Below are positions 1-7,584 of a stretch of 61,164 bases of DNA, in pieces (the stretch's first letter is position 1; every line of letters starts with the position of its first letter). Location: NCBI GenBank assembly GCA_964419335.1, contig CAYQOX010000031.1, positions 1 to 61,164 of the forward strand, read 5' to 3'. The position numbers and the translations under genes were made by a program. The DNA is from CAYQOX01 sp964419335. Lineage in GTDB: Bacteria > Hinthialibacterota > Hinthialibacteria > Hinthialibacterales > Hinthialibacteraceae. The notes under the pieces were generated by a model. It had not been told where the DNA came from, did no database searches, and saw only the letters and a program-made list of their open reading frames with translations.

Positions 1-2
1 CG

Positions 3-1964
3 ATAAAAACACCGAGTTCTACGCCAACCAATACACCTACTTATACTGTTATACCCACGAATACGCCGACGTATACATTTACTCCCACTTACACTTTAAC
101 GCCTACGCTTACGCCGAGTTTCACACCGACGTTGACTTATACACCTACAGTCACATCAACCTATACTTTTACCCTCACACCAACGCCAAGTGCGACAGAA
201 CCCCTCGTATCCGAGCAAGCCAAGCCGGTATGGAGTCCTCTGCCTGATCTTAAAGTCGTGGTGAATGAAAGTCAGAGAAATGTGCTTGATTTACAAGATT
301 ATGTATATGATGCGGATACTCCTATGCATGCGTTGGAGTGGGGAATCACATTGGAAGGAATTTATCCCCGCTGCCGAATCGATTCGTACGGAAATCTCTC
401 AATTTATCGACCTGTGAATATTGGGAAATTTCGCGCCGAAGTGAGGGTCTCGGATGGGGTTTCTTTGGCAACGCAGGAGATTTGGATTAAAGTATCGCGA
501 TTTTTGTTTGACCGTCATTGTTTGCCGGAAGTCGCTTTGCAGTCTTTGGAAACCTATACCAGTGAAGACTCGCTTTATGACTATGTGTATCCACATGATT
601 TTCCACGTGAGCAAATTGGGTTGGATTTTGCTTTTCCCTATCCGGAAGGGGTTGATGATGCCGAGATCCATACGGATGGGCGGTATAGTATTAAAGCCGG
701 GTTGAATCCACCTACGGAAAATGTTGTGCTTTCTATCGTTGCGCGTTATCAATCGCCAACCCCGACGCCCACTTCGACTCCAACGATTAAGGTAAAAACC
801 CCATCATCTACTCCTACTTTGGTTTCCACACCAAAGGCTGCTTATGAAGTGGAGACTTGCGGTAGGGCGATACCCTTTTATAGGATTAAAGATATGAAGA
901 CGGGGGTATCGCCATTGGATATAGTCGCAGAGGATCTTAACCATGATGGAGTCGTCGATTTTGTGACCGCCAATTACGGAGAGAACACTGCGAGTGTGAT
1001 CTTAAGTGAAGGGGAATATCGATATCAGGTTGAAGCGTTGGATGGGGGAGAAGGATGTTTGAATGTAGTGGCTGGGGATTGGAATCAGGATGGGCGGATG
1101 GAGTTGGTGTTTTTGAGTGTATTTGACCGGCAGTTGGTGTTGTATAGTGAAACGGAAGAACAAACTTTTGAGGAGAAGGATCGATGGGAGATTACGGAGG
1201 GGGTGCCACTGCCTGAACATCAACCTTATGGCTCGCGATTGCAGCTTTTGGCGCAAGGGGTTTTTATGCCCTTTATGCAGGAATGGATCGCCGTGGCAAG
1301 TGAAGAGCGAATGAGGTTTTATTCGATGACTTCCGAATGCCGCTTTCAGCTCGAACGGGAAGCAGAGATCCAGTATGATCCTTTGCAGATGATTGCATGG
1401 GATATGGATGCCGATGGCATCATGGAATTGGTGGTAAGCCATACTCATCCTAATGGAATCAGCTTTTATTCTTTTAGGAAAAATAGAATCATGTTGATTG
1501 AAAGAATTAACTTGGATGAGGGATATTCAGGAAATGCTCCACTGGCGATGGAGGTAGAAGATTTGAATCAAGATGGACTTCAAGACTTGGCAGCGGCAAC
1601 TTATGATCAAAAGATATTGATTGTATATGGGGGAGAAGAGAAAAAGACGAGACAAGAGATTACGCTGCCGTATTATTTGATTCCCTATGATTTAAGCAGC
1701 GGGGATTTTGATCAAAACGGAGAACTTGAGATCATGTTAAGTGCCTGGGACCCGGAGATTGAAGCCAGCGTGTTGGCGGTGCTTTGTGGGGAGGAGAGAG
1801 GGGATTATTCGCAAATGCGAGTTAATGCGATGCCCGGCCATTTTACGAGCCGCCAGGTGTTTAGCATTCATCGTGTGAATCTTGATCAGGATAGGAGTGA
1901 TGATATAGTCTGGCTTGACCGTGCGGGAAACCAGTTATGGATGATGAAGAATATGCTGAGGTAA
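3..1964 (+). CDS. secreted Thr/Pro-rich linker protein with FG-GAP (VCBS-like) propeller, 5'-truncated
   Basis: The reading frame is open to the first base of the window, so the N-terminus is missing and the visible part is about 653 residues. It opens with a Thr-Pro-rich linker (repeats of the TPT type) of at least 70 residues, followed by a cadherin/Ig-like stretch and a second short TPT linker near residue 260. The C-terminal half carries six calcium-binding-type loops of the form D-x-[ND]-x-[DN]-G or close variants (DLNHDG, DWNQDG, DMDADG, DLNQDG, DFDQNG, NLDQDR), spaced as in FG-GAP/VCBS beta-propellers. The family is usually extracytoplasmic and binds ligands or surfaces; no catalytic residues are evident. 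A TTG at 132 could be mistaken for the start, but the same repeat composition continues upstream of it, so I reject it. The specific function is unknown. Confidence 0.8.
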   Translation: MKTPSSTPTNTPTYTVIPTNTPTYTFTPTYTLTPTLTPSFTPTLTYTPTVTSTYTFTLTPTPSATEPLVSEQAKPVWSPLPDLKVVVNESQRNVLDLQDYVYDADTPMHALEWGITLEGIYPRCRIDSYGNLSIYRPVNIGKFRAEVRVSDGVSLATQEIWIKVSRFLFDRHCLPEVALQSLETYTSEDSLYDYVYPHDFPREQIGLDFAFPYPEGVDDAEIHTDGRYSIKAGLNPPTENVVLSIVARYQSPTPTPTSTPTIKVKTPSSTPTLVSTPKAAYEVETCGRAIPFYRIKDMKTGVSPLDIVAEDLNHDGVVDFVTANYGENTASVILSEGEYRYQVEALDGGEGCLNVVAGDWNQDGRMELVFLSVFDRQLVLYSETEEQTFEEKDRWEITEGVPLPEHQPYGSRLQLLAQGVFMPFMQEWIAVASEERMRFYSMTSECRFQLEREAEIQYDPLQMIAWDMDADGIMELVVSHTHPNGISFYSFRKNRIMLIERINLDEGYSGNAPLAMEVEDLNQDGLQDLAAATYDQKILIVYGGEEKKTRQEITLPYYLIPYDLSSGDFDQNGELEIMLSAWDPEIEASVLAVLCGEERGDYSQMRVNAMPGHFTSRQVFSIHRVNLDQDRSDDIVWLDRAGNQLWMMKNMLR

Positions 1965-2061
1965 ATCCCCCGGGAATCGAGTAAGGTTCGATACGGAAAT
2001 GCTATAAATTTGAAGAATCCTTTGCCTTGAATTTCATTGGGTATAAACAAAGAGAAAAAAG

Positions 2062-2979
2062 ATGAATGAAGAGCATCGCTCCGGTTATGCGGCGCTGATC
2101 GGCCGTCCCAATGCGGGGAAGTCCACCCTGTTGAATCAAATCTTGGGGATGAAACTGACGGCGGTTACTCCACGACCGCAAACAACCCGAAATCGAATTT
2201 TTGGGATTTTTGATCGTGAAGACGCCCAAATTGTCTTTCAAGATACACCGGGCCTGCTCGATCCACGAGATTCGTTGCATCAATTTATGGTGCGAGAAAC
2301 AGACATGGCGTTGGAGGATTCGGATATTGTGATTTGGTTGATTGATTCGATCAAGGGAGTCACAGATCGGGAATCCATCATTGCAGAAGAGAAGCTGGTT
2401 TCGCTGGAGATTCCATTATTTGTGGTATTCAATAAGGTGGATAAGGTTCCGTTGGACCAGCGGGCGGCTTTGGAAGAGCCCGTTCATCAGCTAAATTTTG
2501 CGAAAGCGCCGGATTGCTTTTATATTTCCGCGCTTTATGGCGATGGGGTGAATCCGTTATTGGAGAAAATTATTGAGTGGATCCCTCCGGGCCCGAAGTT
2601 TTTCCCTCCCGATCAATTGAGCGATCGGACCCAACGTTTTTTTGTGAGCGAAATCATACGCGAGAAAGCGTTTATGAAGCTGAAGCAAGAGGTGCCCTAC
2701 TCGCTGGCGGTGCAGGTAGAAGAAATGAAAGAGCAAGAGGAGGACCTCACCCGTATTCAAGCGGTGCTGTATGTGGAACGAAAGACGCAGAAGGGTATCC
2801 TGGTGGGAAAAGGCGGACAGATGATCAAACAGATTGGGACGGAAGCACGAAAAGAGTTAGAGGGATTTTTGGGGGGAAAGGTTTATTTGGAATTGTGGGT
2901 GAAAGTTTCTGAGAGTTGGCGTAAGAAAGAGGATCGTTTAAAGGAATTTGGGTATTACTCTCAAAACTCAATCGATTGA
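2062..2979 (+). CDS. era: GTPase Era
   Basis: Era is a small GTPase that binds 16S rRNA and helps 30S ribosomal subunit maturation. The 305-residue protein has the usual length and order: G1 loop GRPNAGKS at 14-21, switch region PQTTRN near 39-44, G3 DTPG at 61-64, G4 NKVD at 124-127, and G5 SAL near 158. A C-terminal KH RNA-binding domain has its GKGG loop near 249-252. The start ATG follows a purine-rich AGAGAAAAAAG stretch. The preceding gene ends about 100 bases upstream, so it is probably transcribed separately. All key residues are present. Confidence 0.97.
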   Translation: MNEEHRSGYAALIGRPNAGKSTLLNQILGMKLTAVTPRPQTTRNRIFGIFDREDAQIVFQDTPGLLDPRDSLHQFMVRETDMALEDSDIVIWLIDSIKGVTDRESIIAEEKLVSLEIPLFVVFNKVDKVPLDQRAALEEPVHQLNFAKAPDCFYISALYGDGVNPLLEKIIEWIPPGPKFFPPDQLSDRTQRFFVSEIIREKAFMKLKQEVPYSLAVQVEEMKEQEEDLTRIQAVLYVERKTQKGILVGKGGQMIKQIGTEARKELEGFLGGKVYLELWVKVSESWRKKEDRLKEFGYYSQNSID

Positions 2980-3156
2980 TAAGAAAAGCTAAAACCAAGA
3001 ACGAAGTAGAGTATAATATTACGAAGATTAAGTGTTTGAATATCAGGAGGTAAAGAGGAAAAAGGTAGAGAAGAAGAAAAGGATCAAAGCGAGTTGATTG
3101 AAAGCTTTATATTGTCTATCCTAAGAAAAATTCTTATGGAAAGAGATAAAAAAGTC

Positions 3157-3184
3157 TTGACTTCCCCCTAAGTTTCTGTAAGCT
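3157..3184 (+). promoter_or_regulatory. possible sigma70-type promoter of the pseudopilin gene
   Basis: TTGACT at 3157-3162 is followed after 16 bases by TAAGCT at 3179-3184. This would give a 5' leader of roughly 45 bases before the ATG at 3238. The -10 match is weak, so this is only a candidate. Confidence 0.3.
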
Positions 3185-3237
3185 GAATTCTTAGGGTAGA
3201 GCGAAAAAACGTTCATAAAACCCGGGGAGGAATTTCC

Positions 3238-3828
3238 ATGCCGATCAAGCCCGCATTTTCTGCGGTGGAGTTACTGCTGGTCGCTGGAATGACGGCGATA
3301 TTGGTTGCAATTGCGGTACCTGGCTATATGGAAGCCAAAGTGCGAGCTGAAGTGGTCACAACGCAAGTACAAATGCGCGAGATTTCAGGCGCTTTAGCTC
3401 AATACAGTATTGATTTTAATGGACAATTGCCGGAAAAACCAGCCTCTGCAGTGGATACTGCACCACTTAAGCGTTTGTTGTCGATGGGTTTGCTAACCAA
3501 TGAACCGGTCGATGAGTTCAAAGAAGGTTTGCAAGCGTATGGGAAGTATTATGTGAACCCGTATATCACCTTTGATTATATTGAGAATAAGCAACGAATA
3601 GTATTTGGCCGGGTGTTGGAAAACAGCGGTTACAGTCCTTCGCAACAAACACAATCGTCAAATAGTTTTTGGTATTTGAAGAGTATTGGACCGGATCAAA
3701 CTGATTTTCATGATGAGGGTGGTGTGCGGGGGCAAAATAAGATGAACCCCGCGATGCAGATTGTGGAATATGATCCAAGCAATGGAATCTTTAGTTTGGG
3801 TGAAATTACCCATGTAGGAAGACGTTAA
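3238..3828 (+). CDS. type II secretion/type IV pilin-like pseudopilin (orphan)
   Basis: A 196-residue protein with a prepilin-type N-terminus. A short basic leader (MPIKPA) precedes FSAVE, the conserved Glu at +5, and a long hydrophobic helix ending near residue 30. The residue before the predicted cleavage site is Ala rather than the usual Gly. The helix is followed by a soluble domain with no strong motif except a GPDQTDFHDEGG segment and a C-terminal region like those in pseudopilin-like proteins of environmental phyla. The ATG has a clear GGGGAGG SD. No secretion ATPase, inner-membrane protein or prepilin peptidase is nearby, so the assembly machinery must be encoded elsewhere. The gene appears monocistronic and ends at a strong terminator. 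Confidence 0.75.
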   Translation: MPIKPAFSAVELLLVAGMTAILVAIAVPGYMEAKVRAEVVTTQVQMREISGALAQYSIDFNGQLPEKPASAVDTAPLKRLLSMGLLTNEPVDEFKEGLQAYGKYYVNPYITFDYIENKQRIVFGRVLENSGYSPSQQTQSSNSFWYLKSIGPDQTDFHDEGGVRGQNKMNPAMQIVEYDPSNGIFSLGEITHVGRR

Positions 3829-3857
3829 GGAAGAGCAAAAAGAGTTCGAGTTCAGCA

Positions 3858-3889
3858 CGCCGCGGAAACATTTCGCGGCGTTTTTTATT
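3858..3889 (+). terminator. rho-independent terminator after the pseudopilin gene
   Basis: CGCCGCG (3858-3864) pairs with CGCGGCG (3874-3880), immediately followed by a T-run (3881-3886). The loop is 9 bases. Confidence 0.85.
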
Positions 3890-4002
3890 TTGTTGAAAAC
3901 AACTAAAATAAGGGAAACCCTTTGGTACGTGATAGAAAGGCAAAAAGATCTTAACAAGCATGCTATCCAAGATCAAACTACAAAGTAAGGAATCATGTTA
4001 TT

Positions 4003-4638
4003 ATGGTTGAATTGACTGGTATCCCTGTAGGACCGTTGCAAGCGAATTGTTATTTGGTGTATGCGCCGGACTCGCGCGAGGCGATCATTGTCGATCCGGG
4101 AGCGGATGGACAGAGTATTGAGAGAGAAATTGAAGCCTTGGAGTTAAAGCCGGTGCACATTGTTAATACGCATGGGCATGGGGATCATATCGGGGCGAAT
4201 ACGTACATCAAGGATAAATACAAGATCCCTATCGCCATCCATGAAGAGGATGCACCTATGCTTACGGATGCGGAGAAAAATTTTTCAGCGATGTTTGGGA
4301 TCCCGATCCTTTCACCGGAAGCAGATGTGCTTTTGCAAGAGCATCATACGATTTCTGTGGGAGAGGAGATCGTGCAGATTTTGCATACTCCGGGACATTC
4401 TCCGGGCGGGATTTCGCTTTATATCCAGCCTTATCTACTTTCCGGAGACGCGCTATTTAAGATGAGTATAGGGCGGACAGATTTGCCCATGGGTTCTCAT
4501 GAAGAGTTGATCACCCATATTTGTGATAAAATTCTTACATTGCCAGATGAGACCCAAGTGCTGCCGGGACACGGCCCCCGAACCACGGTGGGAGAAGAAA
4601 AGCGTAACAATCCCTTCCTGGTGGACGCAGTGAGATAA
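4003..4638 (+). CDS. metallo-beta-lactamase-fold hydrolase (glyoxalase II-like, YcbL type)
   Basis: A 211-residue member of the MBL-fold/glyoxalase II superfamily, which hydrolyses thioesters or similar substrates using one or two metal ions. All metal ligands are visible: H57-x-H59-x-D61-H62, H132 in HTPGHSPGG, D149 in SGDALF, and H190 in LPGHGP. The length matches the short single-domain YcbL-like group, which lacks the C-terminal substrate domain of classical glyoxalase II. The physiological substrate cannot be told from sequence. It ends 4 bases before the recombinase gene and is probably cotranscribed with it. Confidence 0.88.
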   Translation: MVELTGIPVGPLQANCYLVYAPDSREAIIVDPGADGQSIEREIEALELKPVHIVNTHGHGDHIGANTYIKDKYKIPIAIHEEDAPMLTDAEKNFSAMFGIPILSPEADVLLQEHHTISVGEEIVQILHTPGHSPGGISLYIQPYLLSGDALFKMSIGRTDLPMGSHEELITHICDKILTLPDETQVLPGHGPRTTVGEEKRNNPFLVDAVR

Positions 4639-4642
4639 CGTT

Positions 4643-5563
4643 ATGCCTGAGCCCAGGCTGCATTTCTATTTGCGAGAGTTTCTCGACCACCTGCAATTGG
4701 AGCGGGGGATGGCGAAAGCGACGGTGGAGGCCTACCGGCGGGATATCGCGCAGCATATTGAGTATATGAAGGAGCGCGGGATCGATTTTCCGCAGGCGGT
4801 GGATAATCATGTATTCCTGGATTATAGCGAATGGCTGCGGTATGAAGGGCATCGTGCCACCACTCTGGCGAGGAAGATTTCGGCATTGCGGCGGTTTTAT
4901 CAATACTTGCTGCTGGAGAAATACATCGATGAGGATCCCTGTAAGCTAGTGCGTTCTTCCCAGCCGCCGAGGCAATTCAAGGGAGCCTTGAGTCCTGAAG
5001 AGATGCAACGCTTGATCGATGCGACAGAGCAGGAAGGCGAGGATGCGCTGCGGCTGCGAGACCAGGCTATGATTGAGCTGCTGTATGCGACGGGGCTGCG
5101 GGTATCGGAACTATTGAAACTGCGTCCCGGGGATATGAATTTTCAGTTTGGGTTTTTGCGGATCATGGGGAAAGGGTCGAAGGAGCGGCTGGTGCCGTTC
5201 CATGCAGGGGCGGCACAAAAGGTGCAGGAATATATCGAACTGGGACGGCCGGTTTTGTGTGAGAACCAGGCCAGCGAGACGCTGTTTGTGAATCGCCGGG
5301 GAAAACCACTGAGCCGCATGGGGTTTTGGAAGATTTTGCGTAAATATGCGGTGATCGCGGGGATTACGACGGAACTCACGCCTCATACACTGCGGCATAC
5401 CTTTGCGACTCATTTGTTGGAGAACGGGGTCGATCTGCGCACCTTACAGGAGCTGCTTGGGCATTCCAGCATTTCCACCACCGGGATTTATACCCACCTG
5501 GATCAACGGCGGATGCAGGAATTGCATCAACGTTTTCACCCTCGGGCCAAGAAAAAGGGGTGA
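4643..5563 (+). CDS. xerD: site-specific tyrosine recombinase XerC/XerD
   Basis: A tyrosine recombinase of 306 residues, the normal length for XerC/XerD, which resolve chromosome dimers at dif. The N-terminal SAM-like core-binding domain spans about 5-95. The catalytic domain shows R153 (TGLRVSE), K177 in the beta-hairpin (GKGSKER), H248 and R251 (HTLRH), H274 (LGHSS) and nucleophile Y283 (GIYTHLD). XerD is favoured over XerC by overall resemblance only; the two cannot be separated firmly here. There is no integrase-type extra domain and no phage genes are nearby, so this looks like the housekeeping enzyme. Its 3' end converges with folK, leaving about 30 bases. Confidence 0.88.
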   Translation: MPEPRLHFYLREFLDHLQLERGMAKATVEAYRRDIAQHIEYMKERGIDFPQAVDNHVFLDYSEWLRYEGHRATTLARKISALRRFYQYLLLEKYIDEDPCKLVRSSQPPRQFKGALSPEEMQRLIDATEQEGEDALRLRDQAMIELLYATGLRVSELLKLRPGDMNFQFGFLRIMGKGSKERLVPFHAGAAQKVQEYIELGRPVLCENQASETLFVNRRGKPLSRMGFWKILRKYAVIAGITTELTPHTLRHTFATHLLENGVDLRTLQELLGHSSISTTGIYTHLDQRRMQELHQRFHPRAKKKG

Positions 5564-5594
5564 GACAAGTTATCACGGGATTCATCTATGAGGC

Positions 5595-6089
5595 TCAGAT
5601 GGCGGCTTGGGATTGCACCCGATGTAAGGCCTGGGCTACGGTTTCATTGCGCTCGGGGATGATCTTGCCGGGGCATAAATCGGCTAAGGGTTCGAGAACA
5701 AAACGGCGCAGATGGAGACGGGGATGGGGAATGTGTAGATCGTCTTCGTGGATGGCTTCGTCTCCGTAGAATAATAAATCCAAGTCGAGGGTGCGGGATT
5801 CATGCGCACCTTTGGTGCTGCGTAAGCGGCCGAGTTTTTCTTCGATGGACAAAAGTTCATGGAGAATTTCGCGCGCAGGCAGGGTGGTTTTTATGTGGAT
5901 CACCCCGTTGAGGAAAGGGGAAGCGTCTAGGGGCATGCCCACCGGTTGAGTTTCGTAAAAAGGGGATTGGCGCACGAGTTGGATATGCTTGTGCTGGTCA
6001 AGACAGCGTAAGGCTTGGTTTAGATAGAATTCACGGTCGCCTCTATTCGAGCCCAAGGCAATATAGCAATCGGTCGCCATGATGGACAT
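5595..6089 (-). CDS. folK: 2-amino-4-hydroxy-6-hydroxymethyldihydropteridine pyrophosphokinase
   Basis: HPPK transfers pyrophosphate from ATP to hydroxymethyl-dihydropterin in folate synthesis. The 164-residue protein shows the family signatures in order: ALGSNRGDR near the N-terminus, the pterin-binding PFYETQPVG and FLNGV region, and the ATP/Mg-binding block with SRTLDLDLLFYGD followed by IPHPRLHLRRFVLEPL. The first ATG has GGAG about 10 bases upstream; a second ATG three codons later is also possible. It is the last gene of a minus-strand cluster and starts 6 bases after the DUF4149-like gene. Confidence 0.95.
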   Translation of the reverse strand: MSIMATDCYIALGSNRGDREFYLNQALRCLDQHKHIQLVRQSPFYETQPVGMPLDASPFLNGVIHIKTTLPAREILHELLSIEEKLGRLRSTKGAHESRTLDLDLLFYGDEAIHEDDLHIPHPRLHLRRFVLEPLADLCPGKIIPERNETVAQALHRVQSQAAI

Positions 6090-6095
6090 AGAAGA

Positions 6096-6584
6096 TTAAC
6101 TCCGGGCAGGGGGAACAAATTCGAGGAGCAAAACCGCAGCCCCCAACACAAGAGAGAGTATCATACAAAGCATGGAAATGCCATGCCACATGCCAAAGGC
6201 TTTGCGCAAGGGATCGTCTTGAGGGAGTTCATCGAAGGAGGTGACTTGCGCGCGAATCTTTTCGATTTTGTATTGCACCAAGGTTAAAGAAAAAACCAGG
6301 GTGAGGACGAGCAGGATAATCAGGCCAGTGACGATCCAATCGCGGGTTGCGAACGAATTGAAAGAGGTGAATTTGAGGATTTCGGCGAAGATCAAAGAAA
6401 CAAGGCCGCTCCATTGGATCCAGGCGAGTTTGCGGAGGATGGCAGCGACCAAGTTGCCACTTTCGGTGCGGGAAGAGAGCATCGAAAAGACAGTCGGAGC
6501 TACAATGAAGGTGAGGAGGGTTCCACCGCCAACGAGGAGAACTAAGGGGAGAAGTATCAGTAAATTTCGCAAGAGAAAAATCAT
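6096..6584 (-). CDS. DUF4149/TMEM205-like integral membrane protein
   Basis: A 162-residue protein with four predicted membrane helices (about 5-30, 50-70, 80-105 and 130-155). Two features match the DUF4149 (TMEM205-like) family: an early GGGTLLTFIVAPTVF segment, with a Gly-rich helix running into APTVF, and a late FGMWHGISMLCMILSL segment. The biochemical role of this family is not established. An AAAGGAT SD precedes the ATG. It sits between the Rrf2 regulator and folK with spacers of about 10 and 6 bases, so the three are probably one operon. Confidence 0.7.
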   Translation of the reverse strand: MIFLLRNLLILLPLVLLVGGGTLLTFIVAPTVFSMLSSRTESGNLVAAILRKLAWIQWSGLVSLIFAEILKFTSFNSFATRDWIVTGLIILLVLTLVFSLTLVQYKIEKIRAQVTSFDELPQDDPLRKAFGMWHGISMLCMILSLVLGAAVLLLEFVPPARS

Positions 6585-6594
6585 CGTTCATCCT

Positions 6595-7041
6595 TTAAAT
6601 GTAGTACATTAAGACTTCGTGAGCGTTTTTGACTTCTTGGACCTCGGCCATGTCGGCGAGGGTGATGGATTCCAAACGCTGCTGGGCGAACTGGCGGATA
6701 TCGTTGATGACGAGGCGTAATTTCTCGACAGGCTCATGAAGATGGGGGGGCATATTTTCGGTACTTAAACGATCGGCGGGGAGCAAAGGCCCCTGGACCG
6801 CCTGGAGAATCTGGCCCACAGAGATTAAATTGGCCTCGCGGCTAAGCTGATAGCCGCCTTTGGGGCCCGGGGTACTCTTGACCAAGTGGGCATCTTTTAA
6901 GCCGCGGATGACATGTTCCAAAAACTTGCGAGGGATTTTTTCTTTTTTGGCAAGGTTTTGGAGACTTAAGCGTTGGTCGTTGGAGTTGGCCAAGGCCACC
7001 ATAATTCGGATTGCATAATCGGTTGTTTTGGAAAAACGCAT
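6595..7041 (-). CDS. Rrf2 family transcriptional regulator lacking cluster cysteines
   Basis: A 148-residue Rrf2-family DNA-binding protein. The N-terminus MRFSKTTDYAIRIMVALA and the winged-helix block with LAKKEKIPRKFLEHV and GPKGGYQLSR are typical. IscR, NsrR and RsrR bind an Fe-S cluster through three cysteines in the C-terminal half; this protein has no cysteine at all, so it cannot sense through that cluster. It is the first sizeable gene of the minus-strand cluster with the DUF4149-like protein and folK, and may control that cluster or itself. The inducing signal is unknown. Confidence 0.9.
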   Translation of the reverse strand: MRFSKTTDYAIRIMVALANSNDQRLSLQNLAKKEKIPRKFLEHVIRGLKDAHLVKSTPGPKGGYQLSREANLISVGQILQAVQGPLLPADRLSTENMPPHLHEPVEKLRLVINDIRQFAQQRLESITLADMAEVQEVKNAHEVLMYYI

Positions 7042-7100
7042 ACGTTATACGTATCCTCTTTTTTCTGAGAATGAATTTCAATACTATTAAGCCATTCGAT

Positions 7101-7274
7101 TCAGCGAATTCCCTTGCCCGAATCCCCGTGTCGACGAATAGCGGTGTTGGTCCATCCGCTGCCGCTTTCGGGAGGGATGGGTAAACGAGGTTTCTTTTTC
7201 GCGCGGAGAAAAGCCCGGAGCATGATAAAAGCAACACCTGCAAGAATAAGTGAGATTCCAATGATAACTTCCAT
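7101..7274 (-). CDS. small single-pass membrane protein, 57 aa
   Basis: A short frame of 57 residues, found by reading the minus strand upstream of the Rrf2 gene. The ATG at 7274 has an excellent SD (GAGAGG, 6 bases upstream). The protein begins MEVIIGISLILAGVAFIML, one clear membrane helix, followed by a basic stretch (RAFLRAKKKPR) and a hydrophilic tail. This N-out, positive-inside pattern fits a real small membrane protein. No family is recognised. It ends about 60 bases before the Rrf2 start and may be cotranscribed with it. Confidence 0.6.
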   Translation of the reverse strand: MEVIIGISLILAGVAFIMLRAFLRAKKKPRLPIPPESGSGWTNTAIRRHGDSGKGIR

Positions 7275-7584
7275 ACGATCCTCTCATTTGGTTTATTAAT
7301 AATGAGGCGCAGTCATGGAGATGGAACGTTCCAAGGCCACCCGTTGTCTACCTAAAATGTATGTAATAGAAAAGTGTAAATCGAATTGAGGTGTTTTCCA
7401 AGTTGAAAGAGGGGTGGAATATTGATCTTTTGTCTGAATCAGGATGGGAGGATGATGAGGATAACAGATTAACTTTCTGACTTTAACGTTCTTGATTTAT
7501 GATTATAGTACATAGGAACCCACCGTGATGATGGATCCCGGGTCGTTTATTTAGGAGCGAGAAGGTTGAAGTGGAGAAAAGGAT
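7275..7584. other. intergenic region between divergent genes
   Basis: About 310 bases separate the minus-strand small membrane protein from the plus-strand gene at 7585. It should hold both promoters, but I could not pick a convincing -35/-10 pair. No RNA gene or repeat was seen. Confidence 0.4.

Noticed and set aside
4643..5563. XerC/D-like gene as a sign of an integrated phage or integron
   Set aside because: Length and motifs fit the housekeeping recombinase, and no phage, attachment-site or cassette genes are nearby.
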